This document shows positions 36,336-45,915 of a DNA stretch of 64,000 nt, one piece after another. The position numbers were made by a program, and so were the translations under genes. Under the pieces are notes generated by a model. That model made no database searches, had not been told where the DNA came from, and saw only the letters and a program-made list of their open reading frames with translations. The DNA comes from Gaetbulibacter_A sp043876815 (lineage in GTDB: Bacteria; Bacteroidota; Bacteroidia; Flavobacteriales; Flavobacteriaceae), in contig NZ_JBAWKA010000004.1 of assembly GCF_043876815.1 (NCBI RefSeq), positions 124,001-188,000 of the forward strand, given 5' to 3'. Within the stretch, counting starts at the first letter, position 1. Every line of letters starts with the position of its first letter.

Positions 36336-36464
36336 AAGTCTTTAGTTTGGTTAATAATGAATAACATCCTTAACGTGAAGTAAGCTAGACTCAATATAAA
36401 TTGGGCACCAAACTACTTGAGGTTAGATTCTTATGAAAGAAAAGAGAATTATAAATTTACAATA

Positions 36465-36486
36465 TTTTTTAATTCGAATTAAAAAA
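36465..36486. repeat. perfect 22-bp AT palindrome
   Basis: Six Ts, AATTCGAATT, six As: a fully self-complementary 22-mer. Its A-run is shared with the adjacent terminator hairpin at 36481-36508. It may act as the plus-strand counterpart of that terminator or simply form part of its T-run on the minus strand. Confidence 0.7.
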
Positions 36487-36508
36487 GGATCCAATTTAAT
36501 TGGATCCT
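36481..36508 (-). terminator. perfect terminator hairpin downstream of the minus-strand genes
   Basis: AGGATCCAATT-T-AATTGGATCCT (36486-36508) is a perfect inverted repeat. Read on the minus strand it is followed by six Ts. It lies ~190 bases beyond the stop of the 84-codon gene at 36694 and overlaps the stop codon of the candidate small ORF at 36507-36656. Confidence 0.75.
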
Positions 36509-36656
36509 ATATATTGTTAATATTAATACTTTGGAATTTGAGTAAACTTAAAACCCTTAACAATTTCGTTAAGAAAGGCTTTATAAGAATTATAATTAAT
36601 ATAGGTTTAAGTTGACTCTGAAGACTTTGAGGATCTAAATTTGAATTATCTGACAT
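36507..36656 (-). CDS. candidate 49-residue hydrophobic peptide
   Basis: ATG at 36656 to TAG at 36507, 49 codons. The N-terminus is polar and acidic (MSDNSNLDPQSLQSQ), followed by a hydrophobic, Leu/Ile-rich helix with a few Lys/Arg ('KPILIIILIKPFLTKLLRV'). The stop codon lies inside the terminator stem, so the ORF fits exactly in the transcript tail downstream of the 84-residue membrane protein gene. No ribosome binding site is obvious, which is normal here. It may be a real small membrane protein or chance; no family is recognised. Confidence 0.4.
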   Translation of the reverse strand: MSDNSNLDPQSLQSQLKPILIIILIKPFLTKLLRVLSLLKFQSININNI

Positions 36657-36693
36657 CAAAATAAAACGAAGCCACGCTCAGGTGTCACTAAAC

Positions 36694-36948
36694 TTATTTT
36701 TTAGAGTTAATTTTGTTGTAAATAAGGGCAAACAAAAGGCCAAATAATGCGCAAAATATAACAATAATTGGCCCTAATACAGCCATTACAATAGTATGAT
36801 AACCACCACTTCCTCCATAATTTGGATTATTAGGAGCGATCATCTTTCCAAAGGCAAATGCAATTAAAATTCCTATTGCCGCGGCTATTAAAGCATGTTT
36901 TTTTAATGATTTTTTTTGGCGTCCTGGCTCTTCGTTAGCTTGCTTCAT
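36694..36948 (-). CDS. small two-helix membrane protein, unknown function
   Basis: 84 residues. A basic, polar N-terminus (QKKSLKKH) precedes a first membrane helix ('ALIAAAIGILIAFAFG'), a short Gly/Asn/Tyr loop ('NNPNYGGSGGYH') and a second helix ('IVMAVLGPIIVIFCALFGLLFALIY'). No family is recognised. It lies 32 bases after the end of the 391-residue lipoprotein gene and may be cotranscribed with it; the terminator at 36481-36508 lies downstream. Confidence 0.65.
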   Translation of the reverse strand: MKQANEEPGRQKKSLKKHALIAAAIGILIAFAFGKMIAPNNPNYGGSGGYHTIVMAVLGPIIVIFCALFGLLFALIYNKINSKK

Positions 36949-36980
36949 GCTTTTTTATCTTAATGCAAACCCTTATTGAC

Positions 36981-38156
36981 TTAATTAAAAGTATAGCTGT
37001 TAATAATACTTTTGAGTTTGAGTTTGAGGTCTTCACCAGTATCATAAATCATTTGTTCTTCCGTTGGGAACGGTACTGCACGCCGTTCTAAAAATGGAAT
37101 TAAATCCGTAGCTAGAGCTCTACGATCGCCATTTGCCGTTGCATAAATATGCTCAAAAACAAATTCACTGCTTATAGGGAAGGCATCTACCAGTTGGTTG
37201 GTTTGTACGTTATAATATTCAACGTTGCCCACAACCTGAGTGGCTTTAAATTGCTTAAACTCGTAATAGGTACAACTTACGGTTTTATAATTGTCCACCT
37301 TAATAACGTTGCCAAGACTGTCTTTTACAACTTTGCCATTTTTGATTAATTCTTTCTTACCATCAACGATTTGTTTTTCTTTGGTCAGCTGACGTTCTTT
37401 AATTTGTTCGGGTGAAATGTTGATCTGTCTGAATCCTACTTTCATGTTGTAGTTATAATTAATACCATCTTCGGGAGCACTGTGATAAATAGTCCAGAAA
37501 TTGTTTAAACCATAACTACTGAAGTTCAAAAGGTCATTTTCCAAACGTTGAGGAATCACTTTTCCGGATTCATTCACCATATCAACCAAAACAAAATCGG
37601 CACCTTTTAAGTGGGCCAGATCCCTTAATTGATTGACGTCTCTGTAATTTGGATTTATATTTTCAATAATACTTAAACTATTATAAGCTTCTCTGGCATC
37701 CAATTTATTATTTGTATTTAATAAGCCCTGAGCTTTGTCGTACATATAATCGGAAGCTTTGTTTTTAAATGTTACAATGTCAACATTATAGTTCTTAAAA
37801 TTAAAGTTCACTTCCCTGCCATTAACGTACAAGGGGAGTAGAGGTTTAATGCGTTCCTGACGATTATCAAGCGCGACATACTTATCGTAAATTTGAATAA
37901 AAGTTTCGGGGTTGTTATCCGTTTTTAAATACTTGATATCGTTAATATCGCGTTCAGAGGCTTTATTGTAGGAGTCTTGTAGCAGCACGATAATATCTGA
38001 TTTGCTCCGCTTATCCTTGTTAACTCTGAGTCTTTCAATGGCGCTTTCAATAGCCTGGTCGTAATTACCTACACTTACGGCTTTTTCCATTTGGCGCCGC
38101 GTACTGCAGGATAGTATAATTAAAATTACGAAACTAGTGAGTAGTGATTTTTTCAT
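36981..38156 (-). CDS. lipoprotein with an N-terminal TPR-like region, unknown function
   Basis: 391 residues with a lipoprotein signal ('FVILIILSC', Cys17). Residues ~20-190 are helical and repeat-like ('MEKAVSVGNYDQAIESAIERLRVNKDKR'; then 'LNTNNKLDAREAYNSLSIIENINPNYRDVNQL'-type helices, described by pattern), reminiscent of TPR units. The rest is beta-rich with a Lys/Glu-rich middle. It resembles conserved envelope lipoproteins of flavobacteria, but no defined family comes to mind. The protein probably sits in the inner leaflet of the outer membrane. Confidence 0.7.
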   Translation of the reverse strand: MKKSLLTSFVILIILSCSTRRQMEKAVSVGNYDQAIESAIERLRVNKDKRSKSDIIVLLQDSYNKASERDINDIKYLKTDNNPETFIQIYDKYVALDNRQERIKPLLPLYVNGREVNFNFKNYNVDIVTFKNKASDYMYDKAQGLLNTNNKLDAREAYNSLSIIENINPNYRDVNQLRDLAHLKGADFVLVDMVNESGKVIPQRLENDLLNFSSYGLNNFWTIYHSAPEDGINYNYNMKVGFRQINISPEQIKERQLTKEKQIVDGKKELIKNGKVVKDSLGNVIKVDNYKTVSCTYYEFKQFKATQVVGNVEYYNVQTNQLVDAFPISSEFVFEHIYATANGDRRALATDLIPFLERRAVPFPTEEQMIYDTGEDLKLKLKSIINSYTFN

Positions 38157-38281
38157 GGGGCATGTTTTAAAGTTGTTTGGTCTGTTGTTCCAAAATTGGT
38201 GCCAAAGTACTTAAAACATGGTTAAAATGCAAATTTCTTAGTTAAAATGTATTTTTACGTATATTTTATGTAAGAAAAATA

Positions 38282-39562
38282 TTATTTTTTGTAAATTGGA
38301 AGTAATTTGGTAGACACTTCACCAAACCCAATTCGTGTGCCATCCTTTTCACAATGGCCTCTCATAATCACCGTATCATTGTCGTTGATAAACTTTCGTT
38401 CCGAACCATCCTTCATTTTTAATGGTTTTTCACCTTTCCAGGTGAGCTCGAGCATAGACCCGTAAGAATCAGGAGTCGGACCTGAAATTGTACCGCTACC
38501 CATCATGTCGCCTGAATTCACGGGACACCCATTAATAGTATGATGCGCCAGTTGCTGCACCATTGTCCAATACATGTATTTAAAGTTAGAGTGGCTTACA
38601 ATAGTTTCCTTGGCGCCTTCTGGCTGAATGGCTACTTCCAAATGAATATCGTAGCTCTTTTTACCCTTATATTTCAGGTAGTCCAGTTGTGGTTTAACCG
38701 GTTTCGGCCCGTCACATCTGAAAGGTTCTAAAGCATCTAAAGTAACGATCCAGGGAGAAATAGAGGAAGCGAAGTTTTTTGCTAAAAACGGGCCTAAGGG
38801 CACATATTCCCATTTTTGAATATCTCGAGCACTCCAATCGTTTAATAGGACCAACCCGAAAATATATTCTTCGGCTTCGTTCGTTGGAATAGGTTCGCCA
38901 AGATCGTTTGCATCCGTGGTTATGAAGGCCATTTCCAATTCGAAATCTACCAATTTACTTGGTCCGAATACAGGTTCTGTTGCCCCATTAGGTAACGTTT
39001 GTCCCTGAGGGCGATGCACCGGGATTCCCGAAGGAATTATTGAAGAGCTTCTTCCATGGTAGCCCACGGGGATGTGAAGCCAGTTGGGTAATAGTGCATT
39101 ATCAGGGTCTCTAAACATGCTTCCAACATTCGTGGCATGCTCCATGCTTGAGTAAAAATCCGTATAGTCTCCAATTTGAACCGGAAGCTGCATTTCGATT
39201 TCATCTAAACGGAACAACACGATTTCCTTATGGTGTTTATTATCCTTTAAAACCGGGTTATTGCTGTCAAAAATTTCAGCAATTCGATTCCGAACGGCTC
39301 GCCAGGTTTTACGGCCGTCTGCAATAAAATCGTTTAAAGTATCTTGCAAAAAAATATCATCCGTTAAAGGAATACCATCAAAATATCCCAATTGATGTAA
39401 TGCTCCTAAATCGATAGCTGTATCTCCAATTCGGGTTCCAATAGTAATGATATCATCACGCGTTAAGAACACCCCAAACGGTATGTTTTGAATAGGGAAA
39501 TCTGAATTTTTATCAACGTGTAACCACGATTTTCTATCTGGATTATTGGCGGATATCGGCAT
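38282..39562 (-). CDS. fahA: fumarylacetoacetase
   Basis: 426 residues, the length of eukaryote-type FAH. An N-terminal SH3-like domain ('NIPFGVFLTRDD', 'RIGDTAIDLGAL') is followed by the FAH catalytic domain with 'DYTDFYSSMEHATNVGSMFR' metal and His residues, 'GYHGRSSSIIPSG', 'DFELEMAFI' and 'NDWSARDIQKWEYVPLGPF' as family marks. It hydrolyses fumarylacetoacetate to fumarate and acetoacetate, the last step of tyrosine/homogentisate breakdown. No other gene of the pathway is in the window. A -7-like box (minus strand TACGTTTG, 39599-39606) lies 37 bases upstream of the start. Confidence 0.95.
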   Translation of the reverse strand: MPISANNPDRKSWLHVDKNSDFPIQNIPFGVFLTRDDIITIGTRIGDTAIDLGALHQLGYFDGIPLTDDIFLQDTLNDFIADGRKTWRAVRNRIAEIFDSNNPVLKDNKHHKEIVLFRLDEIEMQLPVQIGDYTDFYSSMEHATNVGSMFRDPDNALLPNWLHIPVGYHGRSSSIIPSGIPVHRPQGQTLPNGATEPVFGPSKLVDFELEMAFITTDANDLGEPIPTNEAEEYIFGLVLLNDWSARDIQKWEYVPLGPFLAKNFASSISPWIVTLDALEPFRCDGPKPVKPQLDYLKYKGKKSYDIHLEVAIQPEGAKETIVSHSNFKYMYWTMVQQLAHHTINGCPVNSGDMMGSGTISGPTPDSYGSMLELTWKGEKPLKMKDGSERKFINDNDTVIMRGHCEKDGTRIGFGEVSTKLLPIYKK

Positions 39563-39764
39563 ATGCTTTACTTTATTTTCTTTTTATTCAATTCTTATCA
39601 AACGTACACATTTTTTTTATTTTAATTGAAAAAATCAGAAAAAATCTATTCATATGATAAACGTTAATAAAATGGTTGAAAAGTTAATTTCTATTATGGG
39701 ATTTTTAATGTGAAAAACTATTGTATTTGCTATTTTTGTACAACATCAAAAAAGAAAACAATTT

Positions 39765-41036
39765 ATGCAACGCGACGAACAGATTTTTGAACTTATTGAA
39801 GCAGAACACCAACGCCAATTACACGGTATAGAACTGATTGCTTCTGAGAATTTTGTAAGCCAACAAGTTATGGAAGCGGCAGGTTCCGTTTTGACCAATA
39901 AATACGCTGAAGGTTATCCAGGAAAACGTTATTATGGCGGTTGTGAAGTGGTTGATGAAGTAGAGCAGATTGCCATCGACCGTGCTAAAACCCTGTTCGG
40001 AGCTGAATATGTAAATGTGCAACCGCACTCCGGAAGTCAGGCCAATACAGCTGTTTATCATGCCTGCTTAAATCCGGGCGATAAAATATTAGGTTTTGAC
40101 CTATCTCACGGGGGACATTTAACACACGGCTCACCCGTGAATTTTTCAGGACGATTATATACACCTGTTTTTTATGGTGTGGAAAAAGAAACTGGAGTAT
40201 TAAATTACGATATTATTCAGGAAATTGCAACTAAGGAGCAGCCTAAGTTAATTATAGCAGGTGCTTCAGCGTATTCCCGGGATATCGATTTTGAACGTTT
40301 TAGAACCATTGCTGATAGTGTTGGCGCACTACTTTTAGCAGATATTTCACATCCGGCCGGATTGATCGCCAAAGGCATTTTGAATGATCCATTACCGCAC
40401 TGTCATGTCGTAACAACCACTACTCACAAAACCTTACGTGGTCCACGTGGCGGTATGATTATGATGGGTAAGGATTTCGATAATCCATTCGGGATTACTT
40501 TAAAGAATGGTAGTTTACGGAAGATGTCCTCCCTGCTCGATTCTGCGGTATTTCCTGGAAACCAGGGCGGGCCTCTAGAACATATTATTGCGGCTAAGGC
40601 TATTGCATTTGGTGAAGCCTTGACCGATGAATTTTTGCATTACCAACTTCAGGTTAAGAAAAATGCCGACGCTATGGCTAAAGCTCTGGTAGCAAAAGAT
40701 TATCATATTATTTCGGGTGGAACAGATAACCACATGATGCTTATTGATCTTAGAAATAAGAATATTTCTGGTAAAGACGCCGAACAAGCTTTAGTGAAAG
40801 CCGATATTACTGCGAACAAGAATATGGTTCCTTTTGATGATAAATCACCATTTGTAACTTCTGGAATTCGTTTGGGTGTTGCAGCCGTTACAACACGTGG
40901 TTTGAAAGAAGCTGATATGGTAGCTATTGTAGATCTGGTAAATGAAGTTATCGAAAATCATGAGGATGAAGCTACACTTGAAGCTGTTAAGACTAAAGTG
41001 AACGCGATGATGAAGGACAAACCTTTATTTGTGTAA
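39765..41036 (+). CDS. glyA: serine hydroxymethyltransferase
   Basis: 423 residues, full length. Family marks: 'HGIELIASENFVS', 'NKYAEGYPGKRYYGGCEVVD', 'NVQPHSGSQAN', and the PLP-binding Lys in 'TTTTHKTLRGPRGG' (~residue 222). It converts serine and tetrahydrofolate to glycine and methylene-THF. A -7-like TATTTTTG lies at 39731-39738. It is a single gene closed by a strong terminator. No glycine riboswitch is visible in the upstream 200 bases. Confidence 0.97.
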   Translation: MQRDEQIFELIEAEHQRQLHGIELIASENFVSQQVMEAAGSVLTNKYAEGYPGKRYYGGCEVVDEVEQIAIDRAKTLFGAEYVNVQPHSGSQANTAVYHACLNPGDKILGFDLSHGGHLTHGSPVNFSGRLYTPVFYGVEKETGVLNYDIIQEIATKEQPKLIIAGASAYSRDIDFERFRTIADSVGALLLADISHPAGLIAKGILNDPLPHCHVVTTTTHKTLRGPRGGMIMMGKDFDNPFGITLKNGSLRKMSSLLDSAVFPGNQGGPLEHIIAAKAIAFGEALTDEFLHYQLQVKKNADAMAKALVAKDYHIISGGTDNHMMLIDLRNKNISGKDAEQALVKADITANKNMVPFDDKSPFVTSGIRLGVAAVTTRGLKEADMVAIVDLVNEVIENHEDEATLEAVKTKVNAMMKDKPLFV

Positions 41037-41057
41037 ATAGAAAGTGCATATTTGTAT

Positions 41058-41084
41058 AAAGTCCCGCAAAAGCGGGACTTTTTT
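41058..41084 (+). terminator. intrinsic terminator of glyA
   Basis: AAAGTCCCGC-AAAA-GCGGGACTTT is a perfect 10-bp stem with a tetraloop, followed by Ts. It abuts the stop codon of the converging lipoprotein gene (41083). Confidence 0.93.
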
Positions 41085-42642
41085 ATTCGAAAGTGATATG
41101 TTGGTAGGCTCCTGCATCCGGAGCAGTAGTGCGGTCAACATTCAATAGATCTGTTGGTACCTGTAAAGCGAAATCTAGAAATCCCAGATTAACAGCTGCT
41201 GAATTTTCACCAATGATCAATTGATTGTTCTGCGGGTCTTTAAACGCGGGATCTTCATTGAACACTATTGCCTCATAATGTGCGTTATCATTAAAGTCAT
41301 AATTCGGCCCAGTGTAGTTATTATTGGAATCATTGAACCGAATGAGACAATGATCAAACTTGAAGTTAAAACTAACAGCAGGGTCTTCAATTTCATCTAA
41401 AATAAATTCAGGGTTATCATTTCCGTAAATGATACAATTATTGAAATTGGCCTCTGTCAGGTCGGCTAGTATCGCATTATTATCTTCATCTAAAACAAAA
41501 TTATTCAATAACAACGCGGGAAACTGTCTGAAACTCCCTGTCCAGTAATTAGCCAATGTACTATGTGTGAAATTGTATTTTCCGCCCAATGTTCCGGCGA
41601 AAGCCGATAATCCTGCCTTGTTAATAACTACATTTTCACCTGATATAGCCGTATTTCTACCTAGGACACCAAAACTGGAACTGTTATAGATCTGTGTATT
41701 GCTGAGGGTTAATTTCGGATTTGGATCATTAGGATTACCATCACTCAAAATTCCGATAGATGCATTCTTTATTGTTGCATAATTGATATGGTTTTCGATA
41801 CTGCCGTCGTATAACCAGATCGTACCCCATTGGCCGGGAACTTCGGCGTATTCCGGTTCCAATCGGTCACCTTCAAAAATAACTTCGTTCTCCAAGAGTT
41901 CTTGATCAGAGCTATAATCTCCGTTCACTTGTAAACTAGCGCCTTCTTTGACAATAATTCCGGAATTGGCATGAAAATGAAGCCTTGCGCCCGCATCAAT
42001 AATTAAAGTTTCGCCACTTGGTACCGCGGCAAAGCCATAAATAACGTAGGGCTTTTCATTGGTAAAACGAAGTTCTTCAGGCATCAATTCGCGACCTTGA
42101 AGATCGGTTTCCGTGGGTTGGCCATCGACATTCAATGTTAGTGTTTCAACAACCTTTGTGGTGTTATCTCTATTGGGGTAGATAAAAATGGCGTCTTTAA
42201 CCAGGGTGACCAAGGGGACAGACTGAACTGTATTTCCGCTACCAAATTGTATGGCATCGGTGTATAAAAAATTCCCATTGGTACTTCCATAATTATTTAT
42301 ATCAATAGTCGTTTCAATAAAAATATATAAACTATCACGGGCTAATAATTCGACATTTTCAAAATCCTGACCCGCCATACCATCCACATTCAAGCGGTAA
42401 TTTGAAGTGGTTCCATTAGCCAGAGTAATAGACGGAATTATAATATTGACTGAACTCCGATTATATACTTTTAAATTATAGGTACTTGATCCAATATTGG
42501 TAAATACGGTATCAAGATAAACGGTGTCTTTGGAGAAGGTAAGTTGTCCTGAACTATTAGTAAAATTGAAATCCTTTCGACAAGAACTCCAAAACATTAG
42601 AAAGCAGATAAGACCAATTAAATAAACTAGTTTTTTAAACAT
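41083..42642 (-). CDS. large lipoprotein, probable beta-helix surface protein
   Basis: 519 residues with a lipoprotein signal ('LIGLICFLMFWSSC', Cys21). The N-terminal ~100 residues form an Ig-like/ASH-like unit ('DTVYLDTVFTNIGSSTYNLKVYN'). The rest is rich in short repeats with Asn ladders such as 'GENVVINKAGLSAFAG' and 'NFNNCIIYGNDNPEF', typical of right-handed parallel beta-helix folds. Such lipoproteins are common in flavobacterial genomes; function is unknown. Its stop codon touches the glyA terminator. Confidence 0.72.
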   Translation of the reverse strand: MFKKLVYLIGLICFLMFWSSCRKDFNFTNSSGQLTFSKDTVYLDTVFTNIGSSTYNLKVYNRSSVNIIIPSITLANGTTSNYRLNVDGMAGQDFENVELLARDSLYIFIETTIDINNYGSTNGNFLYTDAIQFGSGNTVQSVPLVTLVKDAIFIYPNRDNTTKVVETLTLNVDGQPTETDLQGRELMPEELRFTNEKPYVIYGFAAVPSGETLIIDAGARLHFHANSGIIVKEGASLQVNGDYSSDQELLENEVIFEGDRLEPEYAEVPGQWGTIWLYDGSIENHINYATIKNASIGILSDGNPNDPNPKLTLSNTQIYNSSSFGVLGRNTAISGENVVINKAGLSAFAGTLGGKYNFTHSTLANYWTGSFRQFPALLLNNFVLDEDNNAILADLTEANFNNCIIYGNDNPEFILDEIEDPAVSFNFKFDHCLIRFNDSNNNYTGPNYDFNDNAHYEAIVFNEDPAFKDPQNNQLIIGENSAAVNLGFLDFALQVPTDLLNVDRTTAPDAGAYQHITFE

Positions 42643-42759
42643 GGGACGTTTTGGTTGAAAAAGCTAAAATATAACTTTTCAATTTAAGAATTTAGAATGG
42701 ATGCTATTGACCCAAAAAAAAACGTTTCTTTTTGGTTATTATTTTAAGGGTTCTAAATT

Positions 42760-43782
42760 TTATTCGATAAGTGCTTTTATCATTTTTACAGCTGATTCAG
42801 GGGTGATGTCACGTTGGGGAGAACCAAACATTTCATATCCTACCATAAACTTTTTTACGCTTGCACTGCGTAATAAGGGTGGGTAGAAACTCATATGCAT
42901 GTGCCAATGACTTTGGTCTTCACCATTTGTAGGTGCTTGATGAATTCCGCTAGAATAGGGGAACGAGGTGTTAAAGATCTTATCGTAAGCCTTGGTAAGA
43001 ACAGAAATAGCTTCAGCAAATGAATATGGCTCGTTGTTTTGCAGTTCCAAAAGATTGGATCGGTGTTGTTTTGGAACGATCATAGCTTCAAAAGGCCAAA
43101 CTGCCCAAAAAGGCACTAAAACCACGAAAGCATCATTTTCATAAATGATTCGCTCCTGTTTTTCTAATTCCTGAGCTAAATAATCACCAAGCAAACTGGT
43201 TTTATTTTTTTTAAAATAGTTTAACTGCCGTGTATTCTTTTTATCAACCTCATTTGGAAGTGTAGATTGGCTCCAGATCTGACCATGTGGGTGCGGATTA
43301 CTACATCCCATCACAGCCCCTTTATTTTCAAAAATCTGAACGTAATTAATGAGCTCCTTTTCGCCAAGGGCTTTGTATTCGTTCTGCCAGGCTTCTACTA
43401 CTTTTTCAATGGCTTTGGGTTCCATATCAGCCAAACTTTTTGAATGATCCGGGCTAAAACAAATAACCTTGCAGATCCCTTGTTCGCTTTGTGCGATCAA
43501 TAAGCCATCTTCAACTTCAAAGGATGGAGAATCAGACTGTAAAGCAGCAAAATCATTTGTAAAAATATATACATCTTCGTATTTCGGATTTTCTTCACCA
43601 TTAATTCGTGTATTTCCGGCACACAAATAACATTTCGGGTCGTGCGATGGACGTTTTTCATTATTAACGGCTTCGTTCTGACCTTGCCATGGGCGCTTCG
43701 CGCGGTGTGGAGACACCAAGACCCACTCCCCGGTTAGGATATTCAATCGTTTATGTGAATAATCTTGTAAATCAGTTGTCAT
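42760..43782 (-). CDS. galT: galactose-1-phosphate uridylyltransferase
   Basis: 340 residues, family length. Conserved marks are 'RLNILTGEWVLVSPHRAKRPWQG', the zinc Cys pair 'CYLC', the active-site 'NPHPHGQIW' His-x-His-x-Gln, and the C-terminal 'HWHMHMSFYPP'. It swaps UMP between UDP-glucose and galactose-1-phosphate in the Leloir pathway. It starts 11 bases after galK and ends the minus-strand gal operon (epimerase, galK, galT). Confidence 0.95.
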   Translation of the reverse strand: MTTDLQDYSHKRLNILTGEWVLVSPHRAKRPWQGQNEAVNNEKRPSHDPKCYLCAGNTRINGEENPKYEDVYIFTNDFAALQSDSPSFEVEDGLLIAQSEQGICKVICFSPDHSKSLADMEPKAIEKVVEAWQNEYKALGEKELINYVQIFENKGAVMGCSNPHPHGQIWSQSTLPNEVDKKNTRQLNYFKKNKTSLLGDYLAQELEKQERIIYENDAFVVLVPFWAVWPFEAMIVPKQHRSNLLELQNNEPYSFAEAISVLTKAYDKIFNTSFPYSSGIHQAPTNGEDQSHWHMHMSFYPPLLRSASVKKFMVGYEMFGSPQRDITPESAVKMIKALIE

Positions 43783-43793
43783 AATATAGTTAG

Positions 43794-44942
43794 TTAGTTT
43801 ATTGCATGAGTTCCGTCGGACAATGACACGGAATAAATTGAACAGGCCTTATTGAAGGTTTCCTTGTAATCCTTGGCAATGTCATGTTTAAATTCAGAAA
43901 CAAAATCCTTGGCGATCAGGTTAATGGTACAACCCCCAAATCCGCCGCCCATCATACGGGCACCGAGAATTTCGGTGTGCTCCTTAGCTCTGTCAACAAG
44001 AAAATCAAGTTCGGCACAACTCACACGGTATTGGAACTGCAAACCTTCATGAGATCCATAAATAAGCTTTCCTAAAGTTTCCAGATCTCCGTCTTCCATA
44101 GCTTTTGAAGCAGCCTGAGCCCTGTTATTCTCTTGTACTACAAAGAGTGCTTTTTGATAATCTTCATCGCTAACCTTATCTTGAATTGTTTTTAAATCGG
44201 CTTCAGTAGCATCACGTAAAGCTTTAATACCTAACATTTTTGAAATGTTTTCGCAAACCAAACGTCGGTCATTATAGGCACTATCAGATAAACTGTGTTT
44301 TACATTAGTATTTATTAGCATGAGCTCATAATTTTCAAAATCGATCTTAAACGGTTTGGCTTCCACAGTTCTACAATCTAAAAGCAGGGCGTGGTCCTTA
44401 ATCCCAAACATACTGGCATATTGATCCATAATACCGCAGTTTACACCAACGTAATTATGTTCTGCCATTTGTGAGATGAGGATCATTTCTATTTTTGATA
44501 GGCCAAGGTCGAATAAATTATTTAATCCATAAACCACACTGTTTTCGAGTGCTGCAGAAGACGACATTCCAGATCCGGAAGGAATATCGCCACCGAAGAC
44601 CATATTAAAATCACCAATCGTCTTACCTTTTTTCTGTATTTCAGAAACCACACCTAAAACGTAGTTACCCCAGCTTTCTTTTTCCAAAGGCGCGATGTGA
44701 TCTACGGAAAAGCTTATCGTATCATTAAAATCGGCAGCGGTTACTACAGATTTTCCGGAACTACTTTTGCTTAAAGCCGCTATAATACCTTTGTCTACAG
44801 CAGCAGGAAAAACAAAACCGTCGTTATAATCTGTATGTTCTCCGATGATGTTGATACGTCCCGGAGAGAAAATGAGCAATGGTGCTTCAGCATATTTGTC
44901 GGTAAATGCGTTTTTGATGGTTTCAGCTAATTCAGTGTTCAT
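43794..44942 (-). CDS. galK: galactokinase
   Basis: 382 residues. GHMP-kinase marks: the galactokinase signature 'GRINIIGEHTDYNDGFVFP' (~28-46), the phosphate loop 'GGDIPSGSGMSSSAAL' and the C-terminal 'GARMMGGGFGGCTINL'. It phosphorylates galactose at C1. It lies between the epimerase (13-base gap) and galT (11-base gap). Confidence 0.96.
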   Translation of the reverse strand: MNTELAETIKNAFTDKYAEAPLLIFSPGRINIIGEHTDYNDGFVFPAAVDKGIIAALSKSSSGKSVVTAADFNDTISFSVDHIAPLEKESWGNYVLGVVSEIQKKGKTIGDFNMVFGGDIPSGSGMSSSAALENSVVYGLNNLFDLGLSKIEMILISQMAEHNYVGVNCGIMDQYASMFGIKDHALLLDCRTVEAKPFKIDFENYELMLINTNVKHSLSDSAYNDRRLVCENISKMLGIKALRDATEADLKTIQDKVSDEDYQKALFVVQENNRAQAASKAMEDGDLETLGKLIYGSHEGLQFQYRVSCAELDFLVDRAKEHTEILGARMMGGGFGGCTINLIAKDFVSEFKHDIAKDYKETFNKACSIYSVSLSDGTHAIN

Positions 44943-44955
44943 AATGTCATGTATT

Positions 44956-45888
44956 TTAGTTTAGTTGTAGGCGCCATGTTATACTGTAATTGGCTTTAGG
45001 CGCTAATTCCTTCAAACCTATTTTATTATTAAAACTATCGGAAACTCCGGTAGTGGGTTCGATAGCTATTGTATTTTTTCGTGGTGGGGTGTAAGCTTGC
45101 AAAAAGCTCTCGGGCTCATCTGAGTCAATGCTAAGATAATAATTTGGTGTTTTAAAAAAGACCCTTGGGTTTTCTAATCTCCAGCAGTCATCCAATTTTT
45201 TATTTTCTAATGAAAGTGGATCCTTTTGATCTATAACTATAGTCCCCGTTGTGATCATACGTTCGTTGAAGATCATCTTTTCTGAACTTTTAAAATGTAA
45301 ACTACTTCGATTCAAATTTTCCGATACAAAATATGGATGCCAGCCCAAGGTAAAAGGAAAACTTGTCTCACCTAAATTTTGAATGGATATTTTCAAATTT
45401 AATTGAGACGCCATCAAGGTATATTCTAACTGAATATTATATGGAAAGGGAAACCCTTCAGGAGGATTCTTTTCGATGTAGTAAAGGGTGGCAGCGACAA
45501 AAGTCTCGGTTTCTTGTATTGAAGAAATTGTAAAAGTCTTATTGTAAACCAAACCATGAAGCGCGTTATTATTTCCTGGTTCGTTGATGCTAAACTCATA
45601 GGTTTTATTCCTAAACTTATAACGTCCATCTTGTATTCTATTGGCAAAAGGAAAAAGAATAGAAGAGGCGTAAACATCACTGTAAGCTAAGGGTTCTAAA
45701 TTTTCAATAAATGTTATTTCGTTTAATTTTAACATCTGCAAGCTAGCGCCATCATTTAAATAAATTTTGGCTAGAGCCGATTTTTCAGGATTGTTTAGCT
45801 CAAGAATATTCTGGCTATTATCCTCATTTTTAATATGTTTTGCCGTAAACAAGATATTGGTTTTTTTAGTTGGTTTGTTTTTAATCAA
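44956..45888 (-). CDS. aldose 1-epimerase (mutarotase) family protein
   Basis: 310 residues. Matches aldose epimerases in 'RIQDGRYKFRNKTYEFSINE', the catalytic-His region 'NALHGLVYNK', 'TLGWHPYF' and the catalytic-Glu region 'TIAIEPTTGVSDSF'. It interconverts anomers of galactose so that galactokinase gets the alpha form. It is the first gene of the minus-strand gal operon, divergent from the symporter. No signal peptide, so cytosolic. Confidence 0.9.
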   Translation of the reverse strand: MIKNKPTKKTNILFTAKHIKNEDNSQNILELNNPEKSALAKIYLNDGASLQMLKLNEITFIENLEPLAYSDVYASSILFPFANRIQDGRYKFRNKTYEFSINEPGNNNALHGLVYNKTFTISSIQETETFVAATLYYIEKNPPEGFPFPYNIQLEYTLMASQLNLKISIQNLGETSFPFTLGWHPYFVSENLNRSSLHFKSSEKMIFNERMITTGTIVIDQKDPLSLENKKLDDCWRLENPRVFFKTPNYYLSIDSDEPESFLQAYTPPRKNTIAIEPTTGVSDSFNNKIGLKELAPKANYSITWRLQLN

Positions 45889-45915
45889 GAACGTTTGTCG
45901 GTGCTAATTTAATTA

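Noticed and set aside
36433..36615. 60-codon plus-strand ORF
   Set aside because: It crosses two perfect palindromes/terminators and overlaps the more plausible minus-strand small ORF. Composition looks like chance in AT-rich DNA.
39563..39764. Possible glycine or other riboswitch before glyA
   Set aside because: No conserved riboswitch core or paired stems could be recognised, only a -7-like box.
42701..42886. 61-codon plus-strand ORF
   Set aside because: It overlaps the end of galT on the other strand and has no family-like features.
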